Part shown: in pieces, positions 22,555 to 33,656 of the stretch
Position numbering within the stretch: position 1 is the first letter of the stretch
Layout: the number at the start of each line of letters is the position of its first letter
Assembly (NCBI RefSeq): GCF_020921035.1
Contig: NC_063157.1
Span: forward strand, 11,134,001-11,198,000
Reading direction: 5' to 3'
From: Rhodamnia argentea
Lineage: Eukaryota > Streptophyta > Magnoliopsida > Myrtales > Myrtaceae
Length of the DNA stretch: 64,000 nt
Program-made: the position numbers and the translations under genes
The notes under the pieces: generated by a model
The model's input: the letters and a program-made list of their open reading frames with translations, nothing else
The model's database searches: none
Told to the model about the DNA's origin: nothing

Positions 22555-25500
22555 TCAAGAAGTGTTCATGGCTTCTGAATGATAATTGTCCAACTCTTTG
22601 TCAAGCTGATCAGCAGATTTCTCAACAGGTGGTCTGTTTCCATTTCCATTTCCACGGCCACGACCACGGCCACGGCCTCGGCCACGGCCACGGCCACGGC
22701 CGCGAATGTTCCCAAAACCTCCGCGACGGCCTCTGCTGCACAAGTTCACCAAGTGCAACATATTATTTGAATGAGCGAGTTGCAACAAAACTAAAGGTTG
22801 CATGAGATGGCTATTCAATCCCCCATAATTAATTCGAACGCGTAGAACACGGCAGCCAGCAGGTTCCATTGAGATTCTTGTTTAACTTCTGAGTTTCCTC
22901 AGCTATCGCCTGAACTTATATCCTGAATCTAGTCAAGACACCTCAAGTTTTACTTGAAGTGCAATCTCCAAGTAGTATGCTATATATATGACTAGTCTCT
23001 TATATCACCCTCAAAAGAGAAGCACAACAAAACACCTGACAATAAACATCATCTGCTTGATGCCACAACATAAGCATCTCGCAATAAAGCTCATTAACGA
23101 GGAAAGAATGGAAAACTTACCCAGTCCCTCGATTTACAGGAGGAGGACCTCTAGCACCACCCATCACTGGCCTGCATCACTCCATGCATGAGTCGTCCAC
23201 CCACAAGTGAACAGCAACAAAGACAATATACAATTCAACAATTTCAAAGCAGTGAAGGAATTCCACATCATCTCTATCTATAAAATGGAAGCATCGCGAC
23301 CAAATTTTACAATTGAATCAAAGATGATATGATGGTCAAAAAGTACAAGACCCAAGGACGCAAGGGGAAACCAGTTATCCTGATTGTCTCCAATTAAAGA
23401 GTGGAAATGAGAATTACATGCTGGCAGACTCAGCAAGAAGCAAATGCTCATAATCCTTATACCACGCAAGGTTATTCCATGATGGCAGATAATGCTTGGA
23501 GATGGCCGAAGGCAGGATCAGATGATATGATTCAAGATTCATACAGCTTTATATGGTATTTTGCAGCCTGATTACTTAGCTGGAGACAGTACAGAGGGCT
23601 CTTAAAAGATCTTGCAGTGATCTTAGTATTAACAGCGCACTTAGGATCCTATTCAAAATAGGTCCAATGGTCCTAAGTTGGTAAAGTTATCTCCAAACAT
23701 AACTTTGTTATTGGTTTGCGAGGATGAGCTGACAACAATGGAGACAAATGATTGGCAGATGGAACTTCACTGGGCTGTGAAAGACCCTAAAGGAAAATAC
23801 TTTGCCTATCTTGTTGATGAAACTTACTTTGAATGCTCGTGTATCACGCTTAATGTGCAAGAAAAGGGAAGTTCCATCATTGCGCTTATAGCTGTTCGGT
23901 TGATTCTACATTCATAAAGACACGTTAACAAGTTCTCTTTTAAGAAAACTTTGTGATAGATGCTGTCTTGATTTTTCTTTTGGCCAGTGAGGAGGTATGC
24001 CAGTTTGATATGATAGAGCTATATTTACAGACTCACACAGCTTGTAGCAGGGGGTGGCCAAGCATTCCGTCCCAGATATAATTTTTTTTATTACCTCAAC
24101 AAGGGGAAAGCAGAAGGGAGAAACTCTCCCATTCAGTGACTAGACCAAAGAATCTTCATGAACAACTGTCCAGCTAGCTAACCGAACGTAGAGGGGCATA
24201 TATTATACATAAAGCAGAAAAGTAAATACACAGCAAACTGAAAATTTCGAATTGGGCCTTGTAAACGAGATCCCCTAGGCACTCATAAACCATATTTGAT
24301 AGAGAAAAAGTTTCAATTTCCAATGCATTGATTACACATAACACGAGAGCAAGAGTTATTACTTTGGTGTCAAAAGAGTGCCTGAGGGCACTTTCTAACA
24401 AAATTCTTTCACATTAAGGGCATGGTTGTTTATGCTTCAATAAAAGCAAAAAAGGAAAAAAAAAATTATCACCTCAAAAAAGGGGGAAATAGAAAGGAGA
24501 AATTCTCCCATACAGTGACTAGACTAAAGAATCTTTACAAAAAACCATCCACCTAGCTAATCGAGAGTAAAGGAGCATGCGTGTGTGCCTATGCGTATAT
24601 GTGTATGTATAAAGCGGAAAAGTGATAAAGAAAAGTTTCAATTTCCAATGCATTGAATACACAACAGGAGAGAGACTGTTATTCCTTTCATGTCAAAAGA
24701 AAGCCCGAGGGCACTTGCTAACGAAATCGTTCCACATTAAGGGCATGGTTGGTTATTCTTCACTAAAAGCAAAAAGAAACTTTTTGCGCCAAAATCTAAA
24801 ATTTATCTGAATTGAAAAGAATATAATCAACTAAATGTCATATGTATCAAAATTGTTGAGGGGTTACAAGCTAAGAATCAGTCAAAGTACATTCGCCACA
24901 GGATTTGAATTAAATAAAAAGAAAAAAGTAACAGCCTATCCAGACAAGCCCTAAATTGATGAGCATTTTAAGTTGACAGCCAAGATACTTGTATGAGGTC
25001 AATAAAAAGTCATACAATACCAAAATTGGACAAAGACGAGAGAAGAATAGATCACTTACCTCATAACAACTGTTCTCTTCCTCCTCCCATTAACTCCAGT
25101 AACATTAACACGAGCAGAAACAGGAATGTCAGCATTAGCACCCACAATTTCAATCTTCATAGGTTTCCCATCTAGAAGAACATTGTTGTACCGCTTAAGA
25201 GCTGCAAATGCATCACTTCTTCTGGTGTAAACTACCTCAGCTGACCCCTGATTCACATTAACAAATTTAACAAAATCAAAACATTTGTTGGCAAGAACAA
25301 ATCCATCAGTAAAATGAGCATCAGAGTTAAGAAGCAGCAAGAAGTTATCTTTTCTTAATAGGAAAGCAAGGGGAGAGGGAAGGTAAGAACTGGATCAAAG
25401 ACATTTAGGGTTTTGGTAAGGTTGGCGCAGACATGGACCACAAGGCCCATTCATTGTCCCTTATAGGAAGCAACAAGACAGTGTTGAAAGGTGTAAGTCT

Positions 25501-27927
25501 ACAAAAACCGAAGAGAAGAAATTGCAAAATTAGAACCTTCATGCATTAAGGTAAATTACACAAGACAACACCAGATTCACGTCAAACCAACACATTGAAA
25601 CAGCTTACCCATCAGATAAGGCCAATTGCTAAATTAGAACCTTCATGCATTAAGGTGAAATACACAAGACAACATCAGACTTGCATTCAACCAACACATT
25701 GAAACAGCTTACCTATCAGATAAGTTTTTCTTATCCCTTGCTAAATTCACTAAATCATTTTGTGCATGTGTGACTATGTAGAACTCCTACTTTATTCTTC
25801 AACATTTAGCTAAATTCACTAAATCATTATGTGCATGTGCGACTATGTAGAACTCCTACTTTATTCTTCAACATTTAGCAACAATCTTTATTATAATTTT
25901 GTACTGAACATTGGCCCTCAAACAAAACTTTTTTGAATAAATAACATTTGGGATGACCAAATTTAAGCAAGCAAAGCCATATTTGTTACTTAAAAACAGA
26001 CCTTAGTAATGTGTTCCAACAGAACTTCACAACCTTGGGTAATGACACAAGCTGTAAAAAGTAAAAATCAAGGTGTAGAAAATGTAAATTTAACATATCA
26101 ATGAAGTCTGACAAATCTTCTCTGAGGACCATCAAATTATCCAAGAAAGTGATATCACCTCAAATACGTGAACTTTAATGCATGAATCAAGTGTAAAACA
26201 AAGTCAAGTTAAATGCCAATAAAATGTGTTTTATCTTCTCTGAGGTTCATCCCATCAGGGATGAATCAATGAACAAATAAATACCCACATTAAAGAGAAA
26301 AGAGAAGGTTCTAATATGTTGGAGATAATACACTCCCACACGTAATACACATAACAAGATAATACCATCTTACTATCAACCAAAAGAAAATTTGTTCTCC
26401 GATTAAAGTGAGATCTTCTTCAAGCTTCATAAAGAACGGGAGTCACATTTCAATCAAGTCCCATGAATGGCTTCAATTAATAAAAACAAACGAACAGCAA
26501 ACTAAAGCAACACACAGCTCAAGGCTTCAAATCAAGAATCATTTAGTGAAAAATAGAGCATAAGACATCAAAGAGGTACTTACACTGGGGCGACCATTTT
26601 TATCATAGTGCACTGCATATCGCTTCACATCTCCAATTTCAGAGAACAGTTCCTGAGGTCCATGGCCAGTATTAAGAGATTATCTAGAACCGATACCGAA
26701 GCATAAGACAAAATTGCATGGCTGCGATGTATACCCTTATATCCTCATTTGTAACTCCATAGTCCAAGTTGGAAACATATAATTTTGTTCCAATCTCTAC
26801 TCCTTGTATACCAGCAGCTCTAATGCTATCTTCAAACAAAGCAGTCTGCCATGGGAAATTCCTCGTCCGGCGTGTAGACTGATGAATGCAAGTGAAAAAG
26901 GAAGCGAAATGGAGCAAAGGAATGCATCAGCCAATGACCAAACATAATTCACCTTCTTCAAGTTCATTATGAGAGAAATTCCACAAAAATAAAACTAACT
27001 CTTAGTGGAGGAGAAACCATTAGACAATGCTTAAACAACCAGCAATCAAAAGTGGCAAATGAAGCCAACAGATTGATGTAGGGCATGATGGAAGTGGACC
27101 ACATGATATGGATTGGCACTATGCCACAGGTGCTCCATTTCTGAAGTTAAGGGAAGGAACCTCCTTCGCATAAGCCCATAAACTGGAAGAAAACCGAATC
27201 TTGCACCGAGATGTTGCACACATAGCGAGAAAATCCATAACTCCCCCTTTAAACAACCGTTCATCAAAGAGTAAATCAATTCTACACAAAAATTGGTCTA
27301 TATATTTGTATTGACAACTTGGGCCGCCAGATAAGTGATGCCATCCCTACTAAGTAGAGCTCCATTCCAAGAATACATGATAAAGCTCCCTTAGAAAAGT
27401 TGGTGAAAGCGCTATGTAGTGTGGAACCAAGACTTCTGCAAGAGTTTCGCCGCACATTCCGCAAAACATAAACCTCAATATCCCACTACTAGTGTCATCA
27501 ATAACACACTAGTCGAAAGCAACAGGTCGGAAGAGCACATTAATGGTCTACCAAATTTGGCTGCTCCACGTATAATACATTCAGGGATCCTCCTGAGTTT
27601 CATTTCTATTGCAAAACAAGAGATCTCATTATTCATTTTCTATAGCACGAGTAGATCCTCTTATATTTGAAATTATATGAGCCTATCAGAATCTCAGTTA
27701 AACATCCACAGATCCAAGCTTGCCTTGGCAATGGTGAAAGAAGAAGGCCGAGCATTGATGCCGAGAGGACCACTCCGACCTGCAGCTATCATTCTTCCAC
27801 CAATAAATGACCTGCCAGCTGGCCCAGCTCCACGGCCACGACGAGCTCTACCTCGTCCTCTAGTTCTGTCACTGTTTCTCCTGCTCTTAATGATATCATC
27901 AAGCGACATGTCAACTGAAGTAGCCAT
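22555..27927 (-). CDS. ALY3: ALY/REF-type mRNA-export adaptor (THO complex subunit 4)
   Basis: Six coding exons join in frame: 27927-27724, 26878-26735, 26652-26584, 25247-25060, 23171-23121 and 22732-22555, giving 277 residues. The N-terminus carries the UAP56-binding motif MSLDDIIK (residues 7-14), followed by an RG-rich basic region. An RRM spans about 98-172, with RNP2 KLYVSNLD and the RNP1-like GSAEVVYT. The C-terminal part is a long RG repeat that ends in a second UAP56-binding box, LDKELDNYHSEAM. ALY proteins couple transcription and splicing to nuclear mRNA export through TREX. The first coding intron has a GC donor (AAG|GCAAGC) and an AG acceptor; the rest are GT-AG. The ALY3/4 subtype is favoured by the sequence and by neighbouring genes. 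Introns 1 to 4 are long and hold several tandem duplications. Confidence 0.93.
24087..24775. repeat. diverged tandem duplication in ALY3 intron 4
   Basis: Copies at about 24087-24455 and 24466-24775 share ATTCTCCCA/ACTCTCCCA, CAGTGACTAGAC, AGTTTCAATTTCCAATGCATTG and CACATTAAGGGCATGGTTG in the same order. The second copy has lost about 60 bases in the middle. Confidence 0.85.
25521..25724. repeat. tandem duplication, 2 x 100 bp, in ALY3 intron 3
   Basis: Copies at 25521-25620 and 25625-25724 are separated by four bases. Both contain AATTAGAACCTTCATGCATT and end ATCAGATAAG. Confidence 0.9.
25741..25878. repeat. tandem duplication, 2 x 69 bp, in ALY3 intron 3
   Basis: Two almost identical units, 25741-25809 and 25810-25878, start CTAAATTCACTAAATCATT and end CAACATTTAG. 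Only two differences were seen. Confidence 0.93.
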
Positions 27928-27972
27928 GTAAATAGTAGTGTCAACCTTCGAAGGAAAACCAGCTATCAAGGC

Positions 27973-28719
27973 CTGCAAAGGAAAACCAGAAAGAATAAAT
28001 CAATTAAGACCTCAACATGTTAAATACGTGAACCAGTCCCAAAATCGAGAAACCCTAGTAGCTCAAATTCATACAGTTGCCTAAGAGAGAGAGTCAAAAG
28101 CATGCATAGGAAAACTCGAGTTGTGCAGGGTAAGCCCGTGGACAGTCCCAACCACCACAAACTTCAAGACAACCAAGATGACAGTTAAAAAGATTTTTGT
28201 GCACAATGATTGGATGATTCAAGACTGCTGAAATCACAACATACAGCTATAGAAATCTATCATCTTTTGTTTTTTCCTCCTCTTTTCACTTATTGAGCAT
28301 CACAAAGGAAAGCAAAGCCTCCAATCCACAATTAGCGGCAAGTGAAATCAAAAGCAGTCCCCCACATTGCACACGTTCAACCATAGTACCCTCAGAAAAT
28401 CAGTCCGCTTCAGCATCTCGGCGGTTAGATCAACGCTTCATAACTTTTTTCCCGGATTCAGACACACAACCTTTCCGTTAAAGCATTGAACCGAACTTGC
28501 AAGCCAAGCCCTAAAGGAAACCTAACATATGTTCAACAGAGCATTCAGATCGAATAAACACTCTCGAAAACAACAAGCTAGCTGCGAAATCCACCACAAG
28601 TCCCCGCATCTCCTCTCATCGTCATCAACACTGAACATCTAGAACGGCCAAAAAAAAAAACCCAAGGCGTGCATCCGGACGCGCGAAACCCTAGAACCAA
28701 CCGAAACCACCAAAATTAC
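27973..28719 (-). other. predicted 5'UTR intron of ALY3
   Basis: The leader can be split by a donor TTTTCAG|GTAATT (exon end 28720) and an acceptor CTTTGCAG|GCC (exon start 27972). The remaining coding-side leader is 45 bases. A long 5'UTR intron of this kind is common in plant genes for RNA-binding proteins. It was predicted from splice signals only. Confidence 0.6.
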
Positions 28720-28830
28720 CTGAAAACCGATCGGGCTACAACCGGCAGCGATCGAAGAGCTCTCTCCAGAGACAGGGAGAGAGCGAAGAGCGGAGAAGAA
28801 CCACGAGGGAACCGATGAAGCGAGATCGAA

Positions 28831-28851
28831 TTAGGAGATTCGAGGATCCAT
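28831..28851 (-). promoter_or_regulatory. possible six-codon upstream ORF in the ALY3 leader
   Basis: If transcription starts near 28990, the leader contains ATG GAT CCT CGA ATC TCC TAA, which encodes MDPRIS. It would come before the main start codon and lies within the first leader exon. Its use is not shown. Confidence 0.45.
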
Positions 28852-29013
28852 TGCGGAACGGCAGGTGAAATCTAGAGAAGATTGGCAGTCGAGTCGTCGG
28901 AGACTTAGGGTTTCTTCTGCTCTGCGGAAGGAATCAGAAGAGTGGGGCACGGGGGGTAGAGGAGCTATGGCGGCTTCGAAACTGCGTTTCACCTCCGGGG
29001 CTTCGAAACTGCG

Positions 29014-29020
29014 TTTTATA
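29014..29020 (-). promoter_or_regulatory. probable TATA box of ALY3
   Basis: TATAAAA on the minus strand lies in CCACTATAAAACGCAG. It would put the start of transcription near 28985-28990. Around it, CTTCGAAACTGCGTTT occurs twice (28975 and 29001) and ACGCGTTTTAGC occurs twice just upstream. Confidence 0.6.
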
Positions 29021-29099
29021 GTGGCTCCCCTTTCACGTTCGACGACGACGCGTTTTAGCCACCGACGCGTTTTAGCGAAGCTTCACCATAATTGATCAG

Positions 29100-29560
29100 A
29101 TTAATTTCCGTACTGTTACATTTTCTTTTTTTTTTCTATCACGGAAATAGAAATTATATACATAGCGTTTTCGGATTGTTCTTTTCTTCGAAGGACTCGC
29201 ATTATAGAGCTATCATCACGCTTGATTTTCAATATCGACAAAGGGAAATCTCCCCCGTTCGGATCCACAAATAGCAAAAGTAAATATCGGTCCGATTGGA
29301 TTGCCTGGTTTTAACCTTAGGGTCCGTTTTGTTTCGAGGAAAATGGATAAAAAAATATTTTTCTACATATAATTTTTTATATCGCTTACAAAATTCGATA
29401 AACAAAAACCATTTCATCATTTACGAAACTATAGAGACGTAAATTGCTATAGTTATGTGAGACATTTCTATTGATTAATTAATTCAATCGATAAGAGTGA
29501 GCGTTTTTTAGAAAAATCTATCTTTTTTCTCGTATTAAATCTTTTATCGAGATTCATACC
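29100..29560. other. upstream region of ALY3 with a MITE-like fragment
   Basis: The stretch at about 29318-29430 starts AGGGTCCGTTTTGTTTCGAG and continues AT-rich, with TATATCGCTTAC, like one end of the small MITEs seen elsewhere. No second end was found. No gene was recognised. Confidence 0.4.
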
Positions 29561-29569
29561 TATAAATTT

Positions 29570-30130
29570 GGGCGGAAGGACACCTGTATTGAAGTGTCGA
29601 AGTTTGTGTACAACGCTTATTTTGATGACAAAATTTTTCGCCGGCTCATTTAAGTGTCAAATCGAAAAAAAAATGATCACTTAAGTGCAAACGACAAGAG
29701 ATTCTCGCCAAACAGTCCACGTGGCATCTTTTATTAAATTTTTAATATTACGTGAAATTTAAAAAAAAAAAGTCAATCCACGGGACAATTTTTTTAATAA
29801 GTGCACGTGGCAATTGTTTTTTCGAAAATTTACTCCACGTTGACTGACTTTTTACAAAATTGATTAGTTTATTTTAAAAAGTTAAATTAAATATAAAAAT
29901 AAGCGGAAAATATTAAATAAAATAAAACAAGAGCGGCTTTGCATAGCGGCAAGAGTTTGCACAACCCTCACCTTCGCGCCCCACCATCACTAGCAATGGC
30001 CAACGAGGATGGGGGATGGTCGCCCACCAAGCCTCAGCCAATGGCCGGTGACCCTCACCGATGGCTAGCGAGGCCTTGACCTCGCAAATCTTGGCGAGGT
30101 CGACCTTGTCCAAAGACGGTTGGGCCTCGC
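29570..30130. mobile_element. fragment of a GC-cored non-autonomous element
   Basis: The left arm contains GAAGTGTCGAAGTTTGTGTA and TCATTTAAGTGTCAAATCG, reminiscent of the 10965 MITE, and CCACGTGGCATC. The right part (29930-30125) is GC-rich with GGCGAGGTCGACC and CCTCGC motifs. The matching right arm is missing, so it was probably cut by the next element. Confidence 0.45.
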
Positions 30131-30473
30131 TGACTACAATAATTATCACAAAAATGCAATTAAATCTTAAAACTTTCAAAAATATAATAAACTCGTAAAA
30201 CTTGTCATATTTGTGCAATTAAGTCTTTCCGTTAACTCCGTCCAACTTAACTAATGAAAAATGTTGATCTGGCTTTTTTTATTATTTTTTCTATCCTACT
30301 TGGCGATGACATGACTAAAACATGAAATATAATGTTAAAATGATGTTGTTTCGGTGCAAATATGATGTTTAATATAAATAATATTCAAATTATGTAAAAA
30401 ATAAACAAACTTTAAAAAAACAAAAACAAAAACAAAACTCAAGCCTCTCCTCGGCTTCCCCCATTAGGGGTGA

Positions 30474-31437
30474 TCGGTTCCCGGTCTGGTCCGGTTCCCC
30501 TCAAGAGCCGAGAACCGGACCGGTGGTCTCGGTTCTCAATTATTTAGAACCGGGAACCGGACCACCGGTCCGGTACGGCTCCCGAGCGGTTCCATTGGAC
30601 CGGATACATGCCAAAAAAAAAAAATATGCACCATTCTTGACATGGAGCACACGAGCTTGGCCGACTATCTAGACGACTACAACGCGACCCCTATCGTGAA
30701 GAGGTTTGCCATGTACATCGTGATCTCGATGTGGCCCGAGGGCATACCGAAGAGCGACTCAGTGAAGGCGATCCTAGATTGGCAGAGGAGGACAATGGAG
30801 ATGATGTACATAGACATTGCCAATGCCCTCCAGAAGAAGAGGGTTGATGTCAATCCTATAGATTACTTGGCCTTCTTTTGCCTTGGAAACAGGGAAGCAA
30901 GGAGGAGAAGTGAGCTAGTGCCTGAAGAGAAACCAGAGCCAGGTAGTGACTATCTCAGAGCCCAGGAAGCAAGAAGGTTCATGATTTAAGTCCATGCGAA
31001 GATGATGCTAGGTGAGTGAACGATGACCTTTGCTCGGATTGTGATGGATTTTTTGGCGGAGCGCTGATTCATGTCCCACTTCAGTTGACGACGTGTACAT
31101 AATCGTTGGATCAGCCAACATCAACCAGAGGTCCATGGATGGCACCCGGGACACGGAGATCGTAATGGGCACGTTCCAACCGAACCATCTGGCCATTGCT
31201 CATTCTTGGACACTTGGTTTAGCTTTCTTGGTCATTTGCATGTGGAGAAGAAAGAGAGCACCGAACTTAAAATAAAAAAAATTAAAAAAAATTCAATCGG
31301 TCCGGTCCGGGCGGTCCGGTCCTAGAGGACCCTAGAACCGGGAACCGGACCGCTCCCTCTAGAACCGAGAACCGGACCACCGGTCTTGGTCCGTCTGCTG
31401 TGGTCCCGGTCCGGGCAGTCCGATTTGCTCACCCCTA
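30474..31437. mobile_element. hAT-like non-autonomous element carrying a phospholipase D gene piece
   Basis: The ends are TAGGGGTGATCGG at the left and the complement of TAGGGGTGAGCAAATCGG at the right. The flanks TCCCCCAT (30466-30473) and TCCCCCAC (31438-31445) agree at 7 of 8 positions. Short TAGGG-type ends and an 8-bp duplication fit hAT elements. Each end carries many copies of GGTCCGG, GAACCGG and their complements, comparable to the subterminal transposase-binding repeats of Ac/Ds. In between lies a fragment of a plant phospholipase D gene, including an intron. This is the layout of a Pack-type (gene-capturing) transposon. Confidence 0.8.
30690..31190 (+). pseudogene. captured phospholipase D (alpha-type) fragment with intron
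   Basis: The plus strand encodes a piece of the C-terminal half of plant PLD. It has [45 protein letters not shown], then the second HKD motif as VHAKMM followed by VDD..Y, and [12 protein letters not shown]. An intron (31012-31084, 73 bases, GTGAGT...TTCAG) splits the HKD motif between MM and VD, so the copy came from genomic DNA and not from mRNA. A TAA replaces the tyrosine codon after RRFMI (30987-30989), and the rest of the enzyme is missing, so it cannot be active. The first codons of the open frame ([15 protein letters not shown]) do not look like PLD to me and may be a second captured piece. Confidence 0.85.
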
Positions 31438-31514
31438 TCCCCCACCCTCCCTTGCGTTTTACTTCTTCTTCCTCTTCTTTTTTTAGTATTTTTTGAACTT
31501 CACTTTTTTTTTAA

Positions 31515-32122
31515 TTAATATCACGAAAAACCCCAAATCGATATGCTATAACAATTTATCCCAACTTTTTTTTTTACCACAAAAAAACTAAATTTGTACA
31601 TTTATGATAAATTTTCCCCAAACTATTTTATCAATAATCAAGAACCCTAAACTGGTATATCTGTGATAAATTTACCCTAAATTTGTATATTTACAACAAA
31701 TTTACCTTATGTTAGCTTCCGTTAAATTTTACAATCAAATTGTTGAGTTAAATGACACGTGGCACTTGACGGATGTGTACTCATTTAGGGTTTTTAGCCT
31801 TTGTTTGCCACATGTGTATTAGTTTTGGATTATTCATGATATTAACTCAATTTAACAAAAACTAACAGAAGATAAATTTGTTGCAAGTGCACCGGTTTAG
31901 AGTTTTTTATGGTCAAAAAATTAGTTTGGGGGTAAATTTATCACGGATGTACCAGTTTAGATTTTTGGTGGTCAATAAAATAATTTGGGGTATATTTGTC
32001 GTAGGTAAAAAAATAATTTGGATAAATTTGTCACGGTATCCCAGGTTCAAGATTTTTCATAGTCAAATAATTTATGATAAATTTATCACAATTGTACCGG
32101 TTTGAAGTTTTAATGATATTAA
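31515..32122. mobile_element. 608-bp inverted-repeat MITE made of short repeats
   Basis: The ends are TTAATATCACGAAAAACC at the left and the complement of GGTTAATATCATTAAAACTT at the right. Both arms are built from degenerate units of about 55-60 bases with the phrases GATAAATTTACCC, AAACCGGTACA-like and ATTTTTGACCA-like sequence in opposite directions. The centre holds ACACGTGGCAC and CCACATGTG. It has no coding capacity. Confidence 0.7.
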
Positions 32123-32375
32123 CCATTTTCTTTTTCTGTGTTTTTTAAAGCTTTCTTTTTATTAAAAATTTAGTTTTGGTCCAAAACGACGTCGTTTTTG
32201 CCACGTCGGCACCATGAAGGATAGAGAAAAAATATTTTAAAAAAATCTCGTTAATGTTTTCTGTAAGCCAAATTGGATGAAATACCGGAAGGAATTAATT
32301 GCACAAATTTGATATCTTCAAAGTTAGAACTTAATTGCATTTTGTTTTTAAGTTTTAGGATTTTCGGTATATTTA

Positions 32376-33656
32376 TCATTTTTATATATTATTATGCTAG
32401 TGATAGAAAATTAGCTTTAGCGCATCAAAATAAACTTATATTTTGCTTCCATTGCCGACATTTGGCATTCTAAAAGCGAGTGTACCTGCATTCCGCGAAT
32501 GCCACTAAGATCTTGTTGTAGTTTAGGCAAACCGTGTATGATTGTTAACTTTTAAGGAGCAACTTAATTCAATTAGATGTCTGACCCCCAAAAAAAAAAG
32601 TTCAACTAGATGGAATTATTATAAGAATGTGGACTTAAATGGCGTACAATTTTCTTTTAATGACATTAAAAGCAACTAATCATAAAAAGTGCAACACAAT
32701 AACCAATTTGTTTCATTGTACATAGTTATGTTCCACTTAATTGATATTCATGGTTCCATAGGAAAATTTTTCAATCTACGCAACGGCTACTATGACAATA
32801 TTAATGAAAAGCCGGCTCTAGGGTTTTCTCTTTTTCGTATTTCTTATGTCCAAATGGGCACATTAGTAAAATTTCGTATGTTACATCTAACAATAAAAAT
32901 TTCTTTCCTTCCTTGCTCACTCGACGAAAAGTACAGTTTTAGTACGTCGTCATAGGTTCTCTAATTAGACATTTTTTATGCAAGCATGTTTTTCAATTCT
33001 TTGGTAATGTAAAGTCTCAACAATCTGACCTCAACCTTTTGTTTGAGACGCGGAAATTAGAAGTTATGGAAATTATATAAGAGATGAAGATTGTTTTAAA
33101 AAAAAAATAGATTGTACACTCCGGAATAATTTATTTATACTGTGGTATTTATCTTTATTTCTTTTCTATTTTGAGTTAATTCTTTTTTTTTATAAAGTAT
33201 AAATAATAAAATCCACTATCTTTTGACAAAAAAGAAAAAAAAAGGAAATCCAGCCAATTGGACCAAAAAAAGCTTCATCTCCACACCCCCTCTGTGGTAG
33301 GACCTAGAGTTGGAGTTCTTGCGTACGACGCATGGAAGACAAGCGAAAAAAGCCCCGTTTGTAGTAGGGCTGGTCTTGTTTTTCTGTCGAAGGAGAGTAC
33401 GAACCACACCCCCATACTTTGGACATAAGAAAGGGGTAGAATTCGACGTATAAGATATTGGAGGAGGAGATAGTTCGTAGTTGTGTCAATGCTCTACTCA
33501 ACATTCAAGCGAAAAAGGCGGTTTCTTGCCATTGACACGACAAGATTGGATGATTATTAAAGTCTTTGGGGACTTTTTGTTAGCTTTTTGTGACGCGACG
33601 GATGCTTTGAACGCAAGCAATAATTCCTCAAGCAATTGAGGCCTTCCAATTTTTAT
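32376..33656. other. intergenic, no gene assigned
   Basis: Short open frames only. The minus-strand stretch 33504-33216 has overlapping small frames with less repetitive sequence, but no family was recognised. Confidence 0.35.

Larger units (their letters stand above)
30139..32375. mobile_element. outer MULE-like element interrupted by two younger insertions
   Basis: The left arm (about 30139-30400: TGCAATTAAATCTTAAAACT, then GTTAACTCCGTCCAACTTAA) pairs with the right arm (about 32150-32375: GGTCCAAAACGACGTCG, then AACTTAATTGCATTTTG). These are the same arms as in the element at 18711-19573. Between them sit a hAT-like element (30474-31437) and an inverted-repeat MITE (31515-32122). The outer ends are worn and no target duplication was found. 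Confidence 0.6.

Noticed and set aside
22579..22770. Plus-strand frame rich in Ser/Thr/Ala repeats
   Set aside because: Antisense shadow of the RG repeat of ALY3 exon 6.
23678..23917. 79-codon plus-strand open frame inside ALY3 intron 4
   Set aside because: No domain, opposite strand to the host gene, and no supporting signals.
33216..33504. Minus-strand overlapping frames, considered as an organelle-derived insertion
   Set aside because: I compared them from memory with mitochondrial and plastid proteins and found no match, so no claim is made.
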